A stretch of 37,682 nucleotides of DNA from NCBI GenBank assembly GCA_009692745.1, contig SHYO01000023.1, positions 1 to 37,682 on the forward strand, read 5' to 3'. Both the position numbers and the translations under genes were made by a program. This document shows positions 16,592-23,889 of the stretch, one piece after another; positions within the stretch are counted from its first letter, which is position 1, and every line of letters begins with the position of its first letter. The DNA comes from Chloroflexota bacterium (GTDB taxonomy: Bacteria > Chloroflexota > Anaerolineae > Epilineales > SHYO01). Under the pieces are notes generated by a model. It worked only from the letters and a program-made list of their open reading frames with translations, did not search any database and was not told the origin of the DNA.

Positions 16592-19297
16592 ATGCGCCCT
16601 GCCTCGATTTTGCGCTTGTCCCGTACTGTGCTTTCATCCCTCTTACTGGCATGGATTTTGACCTCGGCATCTTACGACGCCTGGGGCGCCACTCCTGCTA
16701 ATGACGCGGCAGTAGCCGCCAACAATCGCCAAGGGATTGTCCACGTTAACTTGATGGACTTAAATGTCTCACAGGCGGAGTTAGAGACGCGCTACAGCCT
16801 GGCCCAAGGCAGCGGCGCCGCGTGGACACGCTGGGCGCTCTATTGGAACCGGGTTGAAAGCAATAGAGGCTACGATTTTAGCCAGGTCGATGCCATCGTA
16901 AGCGCCGATGTGGTGCATGGTCTATCCAGCAACGCCATCCTGCTGGGAACGCCGGATAGCTATGCCACCGGCGGCTCACGCCAACTTCCCCTGCCGGCTC
17001 CCGGCCCATATTTCAACCGGCCGAATAGCTTGATGGGAACAGAGCTTTCCAGCGCTATATCACCTCCAGCCAACCTGAATGTCCCCGTATTCACCGATGG
17101 CACCGATAAGCCGGGCCCGGGTAAATCGATCAACCCACAAAACTACTGGGCACGCTTCGTCTACCAGGTGGTAAATCGCTATCGCCCAGGGGGAGATTTA
17201 GCCCACTTACAAAATTGGCCGGTTGGCACGGGAGTGCGCACCTGGGAATTATGGAATGAGCCCGATTTAAACTGGTTTTGGTCCGGTTCGGTGAACGATT
17301 ATGCCCGTCTGCTCAAAGTCGGATACCTGGCGGCCAAGAGCGCCGATCCTCAGGCGAGAATCTTGATGGCCGGTATGGCCCATTTCTCCCAGCCGGACTT
17401 CTTCCCGAATTTGCTGCAGGTCCTCAGCCAGGATAGCGATAAGAGCTTACGGGACGCCAACAACTGGTTTTTCGATGCGACTGCCTGGCACCTCTATAGC
17501 GATCCCCGCCTATTCTGGGATAAGACCCAGTGGATCCGTTCCCAATTGGCCAGCTACGGTTTGGGCAACAAACCTATTTGGGTCAATGAAAGCGGTATCC
17601 CCGTCTGGAATGACTTTCCCGGCCCCACCTGGGATCCTAACTCCCCCGGCAGAGGCACGCTGGACGAACAAGCTGCTTATATCATCCAGGCCTATGCCTA
17701 TGCCTATGCCGCCGGCATAGACCGGACCTTTATCTTCCAGCTCTTTGATGATTGTGGTAACGGCCCCGATTCCCATGACGCCTTTGGCATAGTCCGCAAC
17801 CCGGCAGGCTCCGCTTGTTGGTCCCATCTGTCGCTTCCCGGTGTACCCAGGCCAGCCTACCAGGCTCTTCAGCTTGTCACGGAGCAATTGCGAGATTTGA
17901 CCTTCCTATCGCGCAATACACAGGGTAACATCGAACGTCTGGCCTTTACCCGCGCACCTGGGCAGCGCGTGACTGTGTTGTGGAATTGGATTACCACCGA
18001 CCAGACGGTAAATGTCAGCGCAAATTCCGCCACCGCCATCGCTTATTTCCCAGGAGGTACCCCCCTGGCGCTCACTGCTTCCAACGGACAATACACTATA
18101 ACCCTACGCGGGGCCACCAACCATAATGCCTGGAGCCCATCCGGCGGTATCATGGTAGGTGGACGGCCTATCATTCTGGTTGAGGGTGATGCCAGCGCCC
18201 CCACCTCCCAGGTAGAAGCGCTACCACCCTATAGCTTACCCACCTTCACGGTACACTGGAGTGGCACCGATGGCGGCTCGGGCATAGCCAATTACGACGT
18301 CTATTATAGCGACGGGCTTCCCAGCTCGACGAACAATCGCATCCGCTGGTTTTCTGCCACCACCTCAACCAGTGCCCAGTTTACTGGAGTGGTAGGACAC
18401 ACCTATTATTTTGCCGCCAGAGCGCGGGACAATGCTGGAAATATGGAAACCTTTCCGGCCATGCAAGCCTGGACAACGGTGGTTGCCTCCCTGGGCTTAG
18501 GGACGATTAACGGTACCGTGATGGATATCCGGGACATACCGGTGGCATCAGCCACTGTCCGAGCATGGATAACGCCTCTCACCCCGGTACTAACCAACAC
18601 GACAGCTACCGGCGGATTCACTTTAAGCGAGTTGAATATAGGCCAGGAATACCAGGTACAGGCTGTTAAACCGGGCGCCTATGGCGCCTGGGCTCCCATG
18701 CGGACCACCGTCGCCATATCAAGTCCCGCAGGTATATCATTCAACTTGCCACCGGAATTTAACCTGATCCAGAATGGCGATTTCGAGGATGGGCTCAACC
18801 AATGGCAAACCTCGGGGAGCACGCCTGTAGTAGTGACTAATTCCGTTTCTCTGTCAGGGAATCGGTCGGCGCTGCTGGGAGCGAACTTCCAGGGTCAACC
18901 GGACCTGGGTGGCATCGGCAACTCCACCCTTATCCAATCCGCCAGCCTGGCAGCCAACGCTTCACGCCAGACCCTATCTTTTAATTACAAACTGGCCGGG
19001 ACGGAACAGGAACCCGGTCACGACTGGTTTGAAGTGCTGGTAATTGCGGATGGCGAAGTCTGTTACCTGACAGGCAATAATTGCCAGGTGGGGACGAACC
19101 TATGGCTCAGCCAGAATTGGACGCACCTATGGTTCGATCTTGCGCGCTGGAAAGGCAAGCAGGTGCAAATCATCTTTAATGTACGCCAGGAGTCGCCAGA
19201 CCGTCCCACCACAGTTTACCTGGACCAGGTGGCCTTGGAGGGGGCACCGCCGCGGGATATGACGTATCTCATTTATATGCCTTTTGCAAGCCGGTGA
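16592..19297 (+). CDS. Multidomain secreted clan-A glycosidase with C-terminal accessory modules
   Basis: A 901-residue exported protein. ATG 16592 has GGAGAG five nt upstream and begins a good signal peptide ending near AWG-A; the longer frame from 16526 lacks both. The catalytic barrel (about 45-430) carries acid/base E223 in ELWNEPD and nucleophile E333 in IWVNESG, a GH39-like pattern. A beta-domain follows, then an Fn3-like module with GSGIANYDVYYSDGLP, a carboxypeptidase-regulatory-like module (GTINGTVMDIRDIPVASATV), and a jelly-roll opening LIQNGDFEDGLNQWQ, typical of carbohydrate-binding modules. The last residues are LIYMPFASR, a C-terminal copy of the motif found in its secreted neighbours. 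The substrate is not deducible. Confidence 0.8.
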   Translation: MRPASILRLSRTVLSSLLLAWILTSASYDAWGATPANDAAVAANNRQGIVHVNLMDLNVSQAELETRYSLAQGSGAAWTRWALYWNRVESNRGYDFSQVDAIVSADVVHGLSSNAILLGTPDSYATGGSRQLPLPAPGPYFNRPNSLMGTELSSAISPPANLNVPVFTDGTDKPGPGKSINPQNYWARFVYQVVNRYRPGGDLAHLQNWPVGTGVRTWELWNEPDLNWFWSGSVNDYARLLKVGYLAAKSADPQARILMAGMAHFSQPDFFPNLLQVLSQDSDKSLRDANNWFFDATAWHLYSDPRLFWDKTQWIRSQLASYGLGNKPIWVNESGIPVWNDFPGPTWDPNSPGRGTLDEQAAYIIQAYAYAYAAGIDRTFIFQLFDDCGNGPDSHDAFGIVRNPAGSACWSHLSLPGVPRPAYQALQLVTEQLRDLTFLSRNTQGNIERLAFTRAPGQRVTVLWNWITTDQTVNVSANSATAIAYFPGGTPLALTASNGQYTITLRGATNHNAWSPSGGIMVGGRPIILVEGDASAPTSQVEALPPYSLPTFTVHWSGTDGGSGIANYDVYYSDGLPSSTNNRIRWFSATTSTSAQFTGVVGHTYYFAARARDNAGNMETFPAMQAWTTVVASLGLGTINGTVMDIRDIPVASATVRAWITPLTPVLTNTTATGGFTLSELNIGQEYQVQAVKPGAYGAWAPMRTTVAISSPAGISFNLPPEFNLIQNGDFEDGLNQWQTSGSTPVVVTNSVSLSGNRSALLGANFQGQPDLGGIGNSTLIQSASLAANASRQTLSFNYKLAGTEQEPGHDWFEVLVIADGEVCYLTGNNCQVGTNLWLSQNWTHLWFDLARWKGKQVQIIFNVRQESPDRPTTVYLDQVALEGAPPRDMTYLIYMPFASR

Positions 19298-19345
19298 TAG
19301 TGTTCGATTATCGAATTTACTTCAGTGGAAGTAGTTCGATTGAAG

Positions 19346-19639
19346 TTATTGCAACGGAATACGCAAAGGAGGAAGGCTATGCTGGCTTAGGAGGTAATCG
19401 ATTTCAGTTTTATGACTACGGTAATAATGCATTGCCGCCTGAAGTTGCATGCGGGAAAAGCCAGGGAGAGTGCGATGTAGATCCGACAGGCTAATCCCCA
19501 TGCGCCGGTATCCCACCAACACCCAAACCGCAACCTGGGTGCCGGCTAGATAAGCGATATTGTTGCGTACTTCTATAAAGGGGTCCTCGCTACCTAATCC
19601 CGGTTCAGATGCCACATTTATGTTCACTTTTAACATCAT
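19346..19639 (-). CDS. DUF433-domain protein (antitoxin-like)
   Basis: A 97-residue protein with the DUF433 pattern: FIEVRNNIAYLAGTQVAVWV, then LVGYRRMGISLSDLHRTLPG and LQAAMHYYRSHKTEIDYLL. These small helix-turn-helix proteins are often the antitoxin partner of a PIN-like DUF5615 nuclease encoded immediately downstream. Here no partner is visible: downstream lies the converging glycosidase end, and upstream only a leader. ATG 19639 or the next ATG follows AGAGG, and a strong promoter is at 19779-19751. It could be an orphaned antitoxin or a stand-alone regulator. Assignment is by pattern memory; the protein is short but well matched. Confidence 0.68.
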   Translation of the reverse strand: MMLKVNINVASEPGLGSEDPFIEVRNNIAYLAGTQVAVWVLVGYRRMGISLSDLHRTLPGFSRMQLQAAMHYYRSHKTEIDYLLSQHSLPPLRIPLQ

Positions 19640-19750
19640 AACAGCCTCTCAGAAAGCTACACTGACGAGCTGGCGCGCTGCTTTATTAATGCGCAACCGT
19701 GAAAGTCTGCCGTGTAAGCTAGTGGAAAAGCTGATGGGGCGGGCCACTCA

Positions 19751-19779
19751 ATCATAGTGAAAGCATCAGGACCTGTCAA
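19751..19779 (-). promoter_or_regulatory. Promoter of the DUF433 gene
   Basis: On the minus strand a perfect TTGACA (19779-19774) and TATGAT (19756-19751) are 17 bp apart. Transcription from about 19744 leaves a leader of about 105 nt before the DUF433 start. Confidence 0.65.
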
Positions 19780-19981
19780 TTGGCCACTCCCAGCAGCCTA
19801 ACCCAGCCGCAGGCGACATGTTGAGATGTATTTCCTTGAATCTGCAGCTTTAATCATTTGCGGATCGCACCCATTACATATGACGTAGTAACCTTGTGAA
19901 AAGTACGGGAGATTAATGGAATTAACGTATTATTTACGGTGATCGTTTCACAACTGTCGGGGTGGCGCCAGCCTAAGAAAT

Positions 19982-20010
19982 TTGGTCTTCGTCTCATGGT
20001 ATGGTACAAT
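19982..20010 (+). promoter_or_regulatory. Promoter of the membrane metallophosphoesterase gene
   Basis: TTGGTC (19982-19987) and TACAAT (20005-20010) are 17 bp apart, with TGG directly before the -10 (extended -10). The predicted start near 20017 is about 50 nt before the coding region. Confidence 0.6.
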
Positions 20011-20068
20011 TCCCGTAGGGTAATTATGTCACGAGTTGCGATAGAATAGGTCAGGCAGGCAAGAAGTG

Positions 20069-21064
20069 ATGATGCCTGCCATTTTTATGAAAACAGACAG
20101 AAAGATAGCAGGTCTTCTAGAAACTGTAATGAGGCGAGAGAAGTGGCTGAAAAAATGGTTGGCCCTGGGCGCTGGCTTAACGGCTGCCGCCAGTGCTATT
20201 ACCTTGGCCGGTTGGGCGGTTTCTACCCGGATCTTAGAGCATGAGCGCTTCACCCTGGAAGAAGTAGAGCTGGATTTCCCCGATCTGCCGGCAGCCTTTA
20301 ATGGTCTCAGAATTGTGCAAGCTTCGGATATGCATCTCTCCCTCTGGACGCCCCCCGAACGCATCAGGCGTGGGTTAGAGTTGGCGCTGCAGCAGCAACC
20401 CGATCTTTTTGTCTTGACGGGGGATTTTGTCGATTCTCCCAGGGCCTCCAATGGTCACCGTGTTCAAAAAGCCCTGGCAGGATTGCAAGCACCCCTGGGT
20501 GTATATGCTGTCATGGGCAATCATGATTATTGGGGTGACACCTTAGACTATCTGCATGTCACCCGGGCGTTGGAACAGGCGGGGATTCCCCTGTTGCGCA
20601 ATTCTCACCAACGTCTCGAACGGAATGGCGAGTCGATCTATCTGCTGGGAATCGATGATGTGCGCGAACGCTGGGGCAGTTTGCGCCTAACGCTACAGAA
20701 TGTGCCGCCCCAAGCTTTTAAGATCCTGTTAGCCCATGAGCCGGATATTGCCGATGTGACCAGCCGGTATGATATTCACCTCCAACTGTCGGGGCATACC
20801 CATGCCGGCCAAATCCGGCTAAAAAGTATGCGCCCGCCACGCCTACCTGCTCTCGGACGGCGGTACATTGAGGGCCTCCACCGGGTAGGCGACATGTGGC
20901 TATACGTGAATCGCGGCTTGGGTGGCGGGTTACCGCCGTGGCGCTTTAACGCCCCACCGGAGATTACCGTGATTACATTGTACAGAAGTCCCAGATTAGA
21001 TCAGGTTAAGGGCCATGCTACTACAACAGCCAAGGCAGGGCGCCCGCCTGCGGCAGCCGTATGA
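20069..21064 (+). CDS. Membrane-anchored calcineurin-like metallophosphoesterase (YkuE/YaeI type)
   Basis: A protein of about 331 residues with an N-terminal hydrophobic anchor (LALGAGLTAAASAITLAGWA, about residues 33-52) and the dimetal phosphoesterase motifs in order: ASDMHLS, LTGDFVD, MGNHDYWGD, LLAHEPD and LSGHTHAGQ. Relatives act on UDP-diacylglucosamine-type or other membrane phosphodiesters; this genome is probably monoderm, so the substrate is open. The catalytic domain should face outside or lie at the membrane. GTG 20066, ATG 20069 and ATG 20072 are consecutive possible starts, and none has a strong ribosome-binding site. A converging lipid kinase gene follows, so both neighbours may act on membrane lipid. 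Confidence 0.82.
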   Translation: MMPAIFMKTDRKIAGLLETVMRREKWLKKWLALGAGLTAAASAITLAGWAVSTRILEHERFTLEEVELDFPDLPAAFNGLRIVQASDMHLSLWTPPERIRRGLELALQQQPDLFVLTGDFVDSPRASNGHRVQKALAGLQAPLGVYAVMGNHDYWGDTLDYLHVTRALEQAGIPLLRNSHQRLERNGESIYLLGIDDVRERWGSLRLTLQNVPPQAFKILLAHEPDIADVTSRYDIHLQLSGHTHAGQIRLKSMRPPRLPALGRRYIEGLHRVGDMWLYVNRGLGGGLPPWRFNAPPEITVITLYRSPRLDQVKGHATTTAKAGRPPAAAV

Positions 21065-21081
21065 GGGGAGAGGTGGGGCTT

Positions 21082-21978
21082 TTACACCAATACCCGCAAC
21101 GCTGCAGGCAATAACTCTATCTCCAAGTGGCGTGCATCGGTAAAGATAATCTCACCATCGGCCTGCACCGGCAAGGGTTCTCGTGAAGTGACCGTCAAAC
21201 GGCGCGAGCGCAGCAGAGAAACCCCCGCTCTTCCCAAGTGGGTGCCACGCATCACATGGGGGATAAAGCCTAGAATGCGCAAGCGGCTAAGTGGATCTAC
21301 TATCACCACATCGGAAAGCCCATCGTCAATTTCGGCTTGGGGTGCGATCCAGAAGCCGCCGCCATAGCACCGTCCGTTAGCGAACGCCAGCATCGTAACC
21401 TCTTGCTCGATAGTGGTATTATCCAAGGTCAGGTGTACACGGGGCGTGTTATAGGTTAGCAATAGGGTGCGCAGCGTTGCAACCAGGTAGAGGGGCAGAC
21501 CACGCAGCCGGCGCATTTTCCTGGCTTCCATTGCCACGAGACTGTCAAAGCCGAAACCCAGGGCATTAAAGAAATAGGCAGTGCCAATACGTCCGACGTC
21601 CATCAGCCGGGGGTGACCTTCGGCCAATCTCCGGCAGGCGAGCGCCGGCGAATTCGGGATATCCAGGCTCTTGATCAAGTCGTTACCCGATCCCAGGGGG
21701 ATTATGCCCATGGTAACCTCAAATCCTTCCTCCCGCGCGCGCATCAACCCATTACCCACTTCATTGATCGTACCGTCCCCGCCCGCCGCCACCACTATAT
21801 GGCAGCGCTCATGGGCAGCCGCCTGATGCGCCAGGTGAACCGCCTGCTGCGGGCCATCCGTGATCACAAATTCGCAGGGAAGGTTTAGGGAAGCCAGGGT
21901 TCGCTGGATCAGGGGTATAGCTTGGCGGCCGGCGCCATGCCCAGCAGCCGGGTTAAGGATAACTTTTATACCCGCCAT
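21082..21978 (-). CDS. Diacylglycerol kinase / YegS-like lipid kinase
   Basis: A 298-residue cytosolic or peripheral membrane lipid kinase that uses ATP to phosphorylate diacylglycerol or a related lipid. N-terminal VILNPAAGHGAGR, the nucleotide-binding VVAAGGDGTINEVGNGL, then MGIIPLGSGNDLIKSLDIP and FFNALGFGFDS are the DAGK catalytic-domain motifs, and the C-terminal beta-rich domain has LPVQADGEII. AGGAG lies seven nt before the start. The family includes DgkB, which recycles diacylglycerol released by lipoteichoic acid synthesis, and bacterial sphingosine-kinase-like proteins; the substrate here is not determined. It converges on the metallophosphoesterase gene. Confidence 0.87.
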   Translation of the reverse strand: MAGIKVILNPAAGHGAGRQAIPLIQRTLASLNLPCEFVITDGPQQAVHLAHQAAAHERCHIVVAAGGDGTINEVGNGLMRAREEGFEVTMGIIPLGSGNDLIKSLDIPNSPALACRRLAEGHPRLMDVGRIGTAYFFNALGFGFDSLVAMEARKMRRLRGLPLYLVATLRTLLLTYNTPRVHLTLDNTTIEQEVTMLAFANGRCYGGGFWIAPQAEIDDGLSDVVIVDPLSRLRILGFIPHVMRGTHLGRAGVSLLRSRRLTVTSREPLPVQADGEIIFTDARHLEIELLPAALRVLV

Positions 21979-22034
21979 AGGTCATCTCCTGGAGAGAGGC
22001 ATAGAAGAGAGAAGAAGGGTTTTAGGAAGTACTG

Positions 22035-22062
22035 GGGAGGTGGTGTAGCTGCACCACCTCCC
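22035..22062. terminator. Strong 11-bp hairpin between the NYN gene and the lipid kinase gene
   Basis: GGGAGGTGGTG (22035-22045) pairs perfectly with CACCACCTCCC (22052-22062) around a 6-nt loop. It lies 40 nt after the stop of the minus-strand NYN gene. Neither side has a T tract, so this may be a factor-assisted terminator or an mRNA-stabilising hairpin. Confidence 0.45.
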
Positions 22063-22101
22063 TTCACAATCGGGCGCCAACGGGCCACCGCCCCCAGCTC
22101 C

Positions 22102-23322
22102 CTACGAGGGTTCCGGGAACTTGGCCTGATGATTCAATTGATAGTAGCCATGGCTGCCCCGGCTAATACGCATCAGATATCCTTCGCGGATGGCCTGTTT
22201 AATTATATCCTTTAGTTCTTTGTTGGTCAGATTCAAACGTTCTGCATTACGGGCAGAACGCAAACTATCGAAAATGTTGATGAAGAGAGTTGGTTGTGCG
22301 AATTGGCCAACGCAGGAGCGGAAAACCTGCCATTCCTCAGAGGTAAAGTCTGTGGTCACACTACTATTATCTTCGAACTCCTCCAACTCTTCGACCTCAT
22401 CGGTAGACAGGGAAACCTCTTCATCAACCACAACCGGCACGTGGCGCTCTTGGCGTTCCTGGCGCTCTTCAGCTAATGCAGGTTGGGCGGGCGCCGCGTT
22501 CGAGACAAAAGAGCTCAGCTTGTAAGGATCCTCTCCGGGGAGAAAGATCTCATTCACCGTGCCGCTAGAGAAGATCTGTACAAAATTCCGGCGTTGCGCT
22601 TCACGCACGAAATCCTTGAATTTGGTGAAGGGTTTGCCCTGATTATCCTTATATTTAGATTGGTCAAACTCTCCCAGAACTTCAATCATCAACAGCTTCA
22701 GGGAAGCCAGCGTGCTGCTGATCTTACGGCGGCGTGCCAGGTGGATTGCCTCAACCAGGGTCTTATAAATATCCTTGACCTCCTTCTGTTGCGGCACACG
22801 ATCTTCCATCAACTGCCGGTAGAAGATAAATTCATCGGCACTCTGCGCCAGGTGATTCGACGCGGCTCCTCCAACACCGATAACGACGGCTTTTTTGCCA
22901 TATTGGCGAATAGTGTTAATCAACGGAATAAAGTCTCTATCCCCCGTGACGACGATATATGTCCCAATATTCGGAAAGCTGAATAGGGTTTTCATTAAAT
23001 CGATAGTCAGGTGAATATCCACACTATTCTTTATGGCCCGGCCCGTCCGGCCTTCATCGCGGTCGTAGTAGTATGTCGGTACATACATCGGTTCGATGCC
23101 GTTCGCATATAAGGCATTGGTTACCCGCGGGTACCGATACCAATCGGCATACGCTCGTGAGATAGTTACCCGGCCGAATTCAGCGCACTTGTCTATCACG
23201 TGCTCAAAATTCGGATCTACATCATAGCGATTGCGTACTGAGATATAGATATTCTCAAAGTCCACAAAGACGGCTACGTCGTTACTGTTTTCTTGAACAG
23301 GAAAACGTTGCATAGTCATCAT
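22102..23322 (-). CDS. NYN-domain (LabA/DUF88) protein with LOTUS/OST-HTH domains
   Basis: A 406-residue protein. Residues about 14-175 are a NYN domain, a PIN-like nuclease fold, with acidic metal-binding positions in VAVFVDFENIYIS, NSVDIHLTIDLM and YIVVTGDRDFIPL. Two OST-HTH/LOTUS-like domains follow, one at about 185-270 (KISSTLASLKLLMIEVLGEF, GKPFTKFKDFVREAQRR) and one at the C-terminus (about 325-400). An acidic linker with Glu-rich runs lies between them. NYN-LOTUS proteins are thought to bind and perhaps cleave RNA; activity here is an inference. A strong AGGAGG ribosome-binding site precedes the ATG. It is preceded by a promoter with a palindrome over its -35 box and a leader of about 315 nt. 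Confidence 0.85.
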   Translation of the reverse strand: MMTMQRFPVQENSNDVAVFVDFENIYISVRNRYDVDPNFEHVIDKCAEFGRVTISRAYADWYRYPRVTNALYANGIEPMYVPTYYYDRDEGRTGRAIKNSVDIHLTIDLMKTLFSFPNIGTYIVVTGDRDFIPLINTIRQYGKKAVVIGVGGAASNHLAQSADEFIFYRQLMEDRVPQQKEVKDIYKTLVEAIHLARRRKISSTLASLKLLMIEVLGEFDQSKYKDNQGKPFTKFKDFVREAQRRNFVQIFSSGTVNEIFLPGEDPYKLSSFVSNAAPAQPALAEERQERQERHVPVVVDEEVSLSTDEVEELEEFEDNSSVTTDFTSEEWQVFRSCVGQFAQPTLFINIFDSLRSARNAERLNLTNKELKDIIKQAIREGYLMRISRGSHGYYQLNHQAKFPEPS

Positions 23323-23643
23323 TTTTCACCTCCTTTCTTTTGAGGATGAACAGCGGCGTGTCTGCCAGCTCCATTCAACCACATAATATTAACCATATCA
23401 TATTTCGATTGCCGCTTGGCATACACACCCCAGGAAAAACAAAATAGCTGGCGAAATGGTCCACAATTTCGGGGATCCATTAAAGCCAGCCCAGGAATAG
23501 AGCCAACTGGGTGAAATTCCAAGTGAAATCCCGAGATAAACCCGGAATGCCAGTCAGAATGCCAACCGTGAGGCCAGATATTTTCTTTATCAACATCCGA
23601 ATCAAACAATAGGCTCCGCGCAAAAAAGATATTTCTGGAGCCA
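23323..23643 (-). other. Long untranslated leader of the NYN gene
   Basis: With transcription starting near 23637, about 315 nt precede the NYN start. Close to the 5' end GGCTCC and GGAGCC can pair. A short hydrophobic frame (from about 23595, 38 residues, no ribosome-binding site) lies within it and is probably chance. No known riboswitch was recognised. Confidence 0.4.
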
Positions 23644-23672
23644 AGTATACCACTTTCCCTATTGATCGGCAA
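23644..23672 (-). promoter_or_regulatory. Promoter of the NYN gene
   Basis: On the minus strand TTGCCG (23672-23667) and TATACT (23649-23644) are 17 bp apart, with TGG before the -10 (extended -10). Confidence 0.6.
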
Positions 23673-23680
23673 ACGATCAA
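23662..23680. promoter_or_regulatory. Palindromic operator candidate over the NYN promoter
   Basis: A perfect inverted repeat, TTGATCG (23662-23668) and CGATCAA (23674-23680) with a 5-bp spacer, covers the -35 box of the NYN promoter. This placement is what a repressor site would show. No regulator gene is adjacent. Confidence 0.45.
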
Positions 23681-23691
23681 AAAGTCTAATG

Positions 23692-23760
23692 GTAGGTGCT
23701 GCCTCCGGCTGCACGTCTTTGGCGCACCTGGAAGATGCGCGGCCAGGAGACCGCACCTAC
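23692..23760. repeat. 69-bp interspersed repeat, copy 1
   Basis: The unit starts GTAGGTGC and ends GCACCTAC, so its ends are inverted; in this copy the inverted ends extend to 10 bp (23690-23699 and 23753-23762). The interior is GC-rich and can form further hairpins. It lies between the CAP gene and the NYN promoter, almost touching the operator palindrome. Confidence 0.85.
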
Positions 23761-23783
23761 CAAAGTACCGGGCCAACAATTTC

Positions 23784-23852
23784 GTAGGTGCTGCCTCCGG
23801 CTGCACGTCTTTGGCGCACCTGGAAGATGTGCGGCCAGGAGACCGCACCTAC
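23784..23852. repeat. 69-bp interspersed repeat, copy 2
   Basis: Same 69-bp unit in the same orientation as copy 1, 23 bp away, differing at one base (C to T near 23830). Near identity indicates recent duplication. Spurious open frames run through both copies. Confidence 0.85.
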
Positions 23853-23889
23853 AGGAAATGTGAACAGTTACCAAAAAGGGCGCATAGAC

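Larger units (their letters stand above)
19640..20068. other. Divergent intergenic region without a gene
   Basis: This stretch holds the minus-strand promoter of the DUF433 gene and the plus-strand promoter of the metallophosphoesterase gene. No coding frame with a recognisable product, RNA or repeat was seen in it. Confidence 0.6.

Noticed and set aside
19294-19494. Plus-strand frame after the 16592 glycosidase (66 residues)
   Set aside because: It opposes the better supported DUF433 gene, has no ribosome-binding site and no recognisable motif.
23560-23600. Leader peptide (38 hydrophobic residues) upstream of the NYN gene
   Set aside because: No ribosome-binding site and no regulatory codon pattern; probably chance.
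23692-23852. CRISPR-like repeat pair
   Set aside because: Only two units of 69 bp with a single 23-bp gap, inverted ends and no cas genes; this is an interspersed repeat.
23480-23874. Overlapping minus-strand frames with a repeated peptide containing GLLAAHLPGAPKTCSRR
   Set aside because: The peptide repetition comes from reading through the two 69-bp non-coding repeats; the frames lack ribosome-binding sites.
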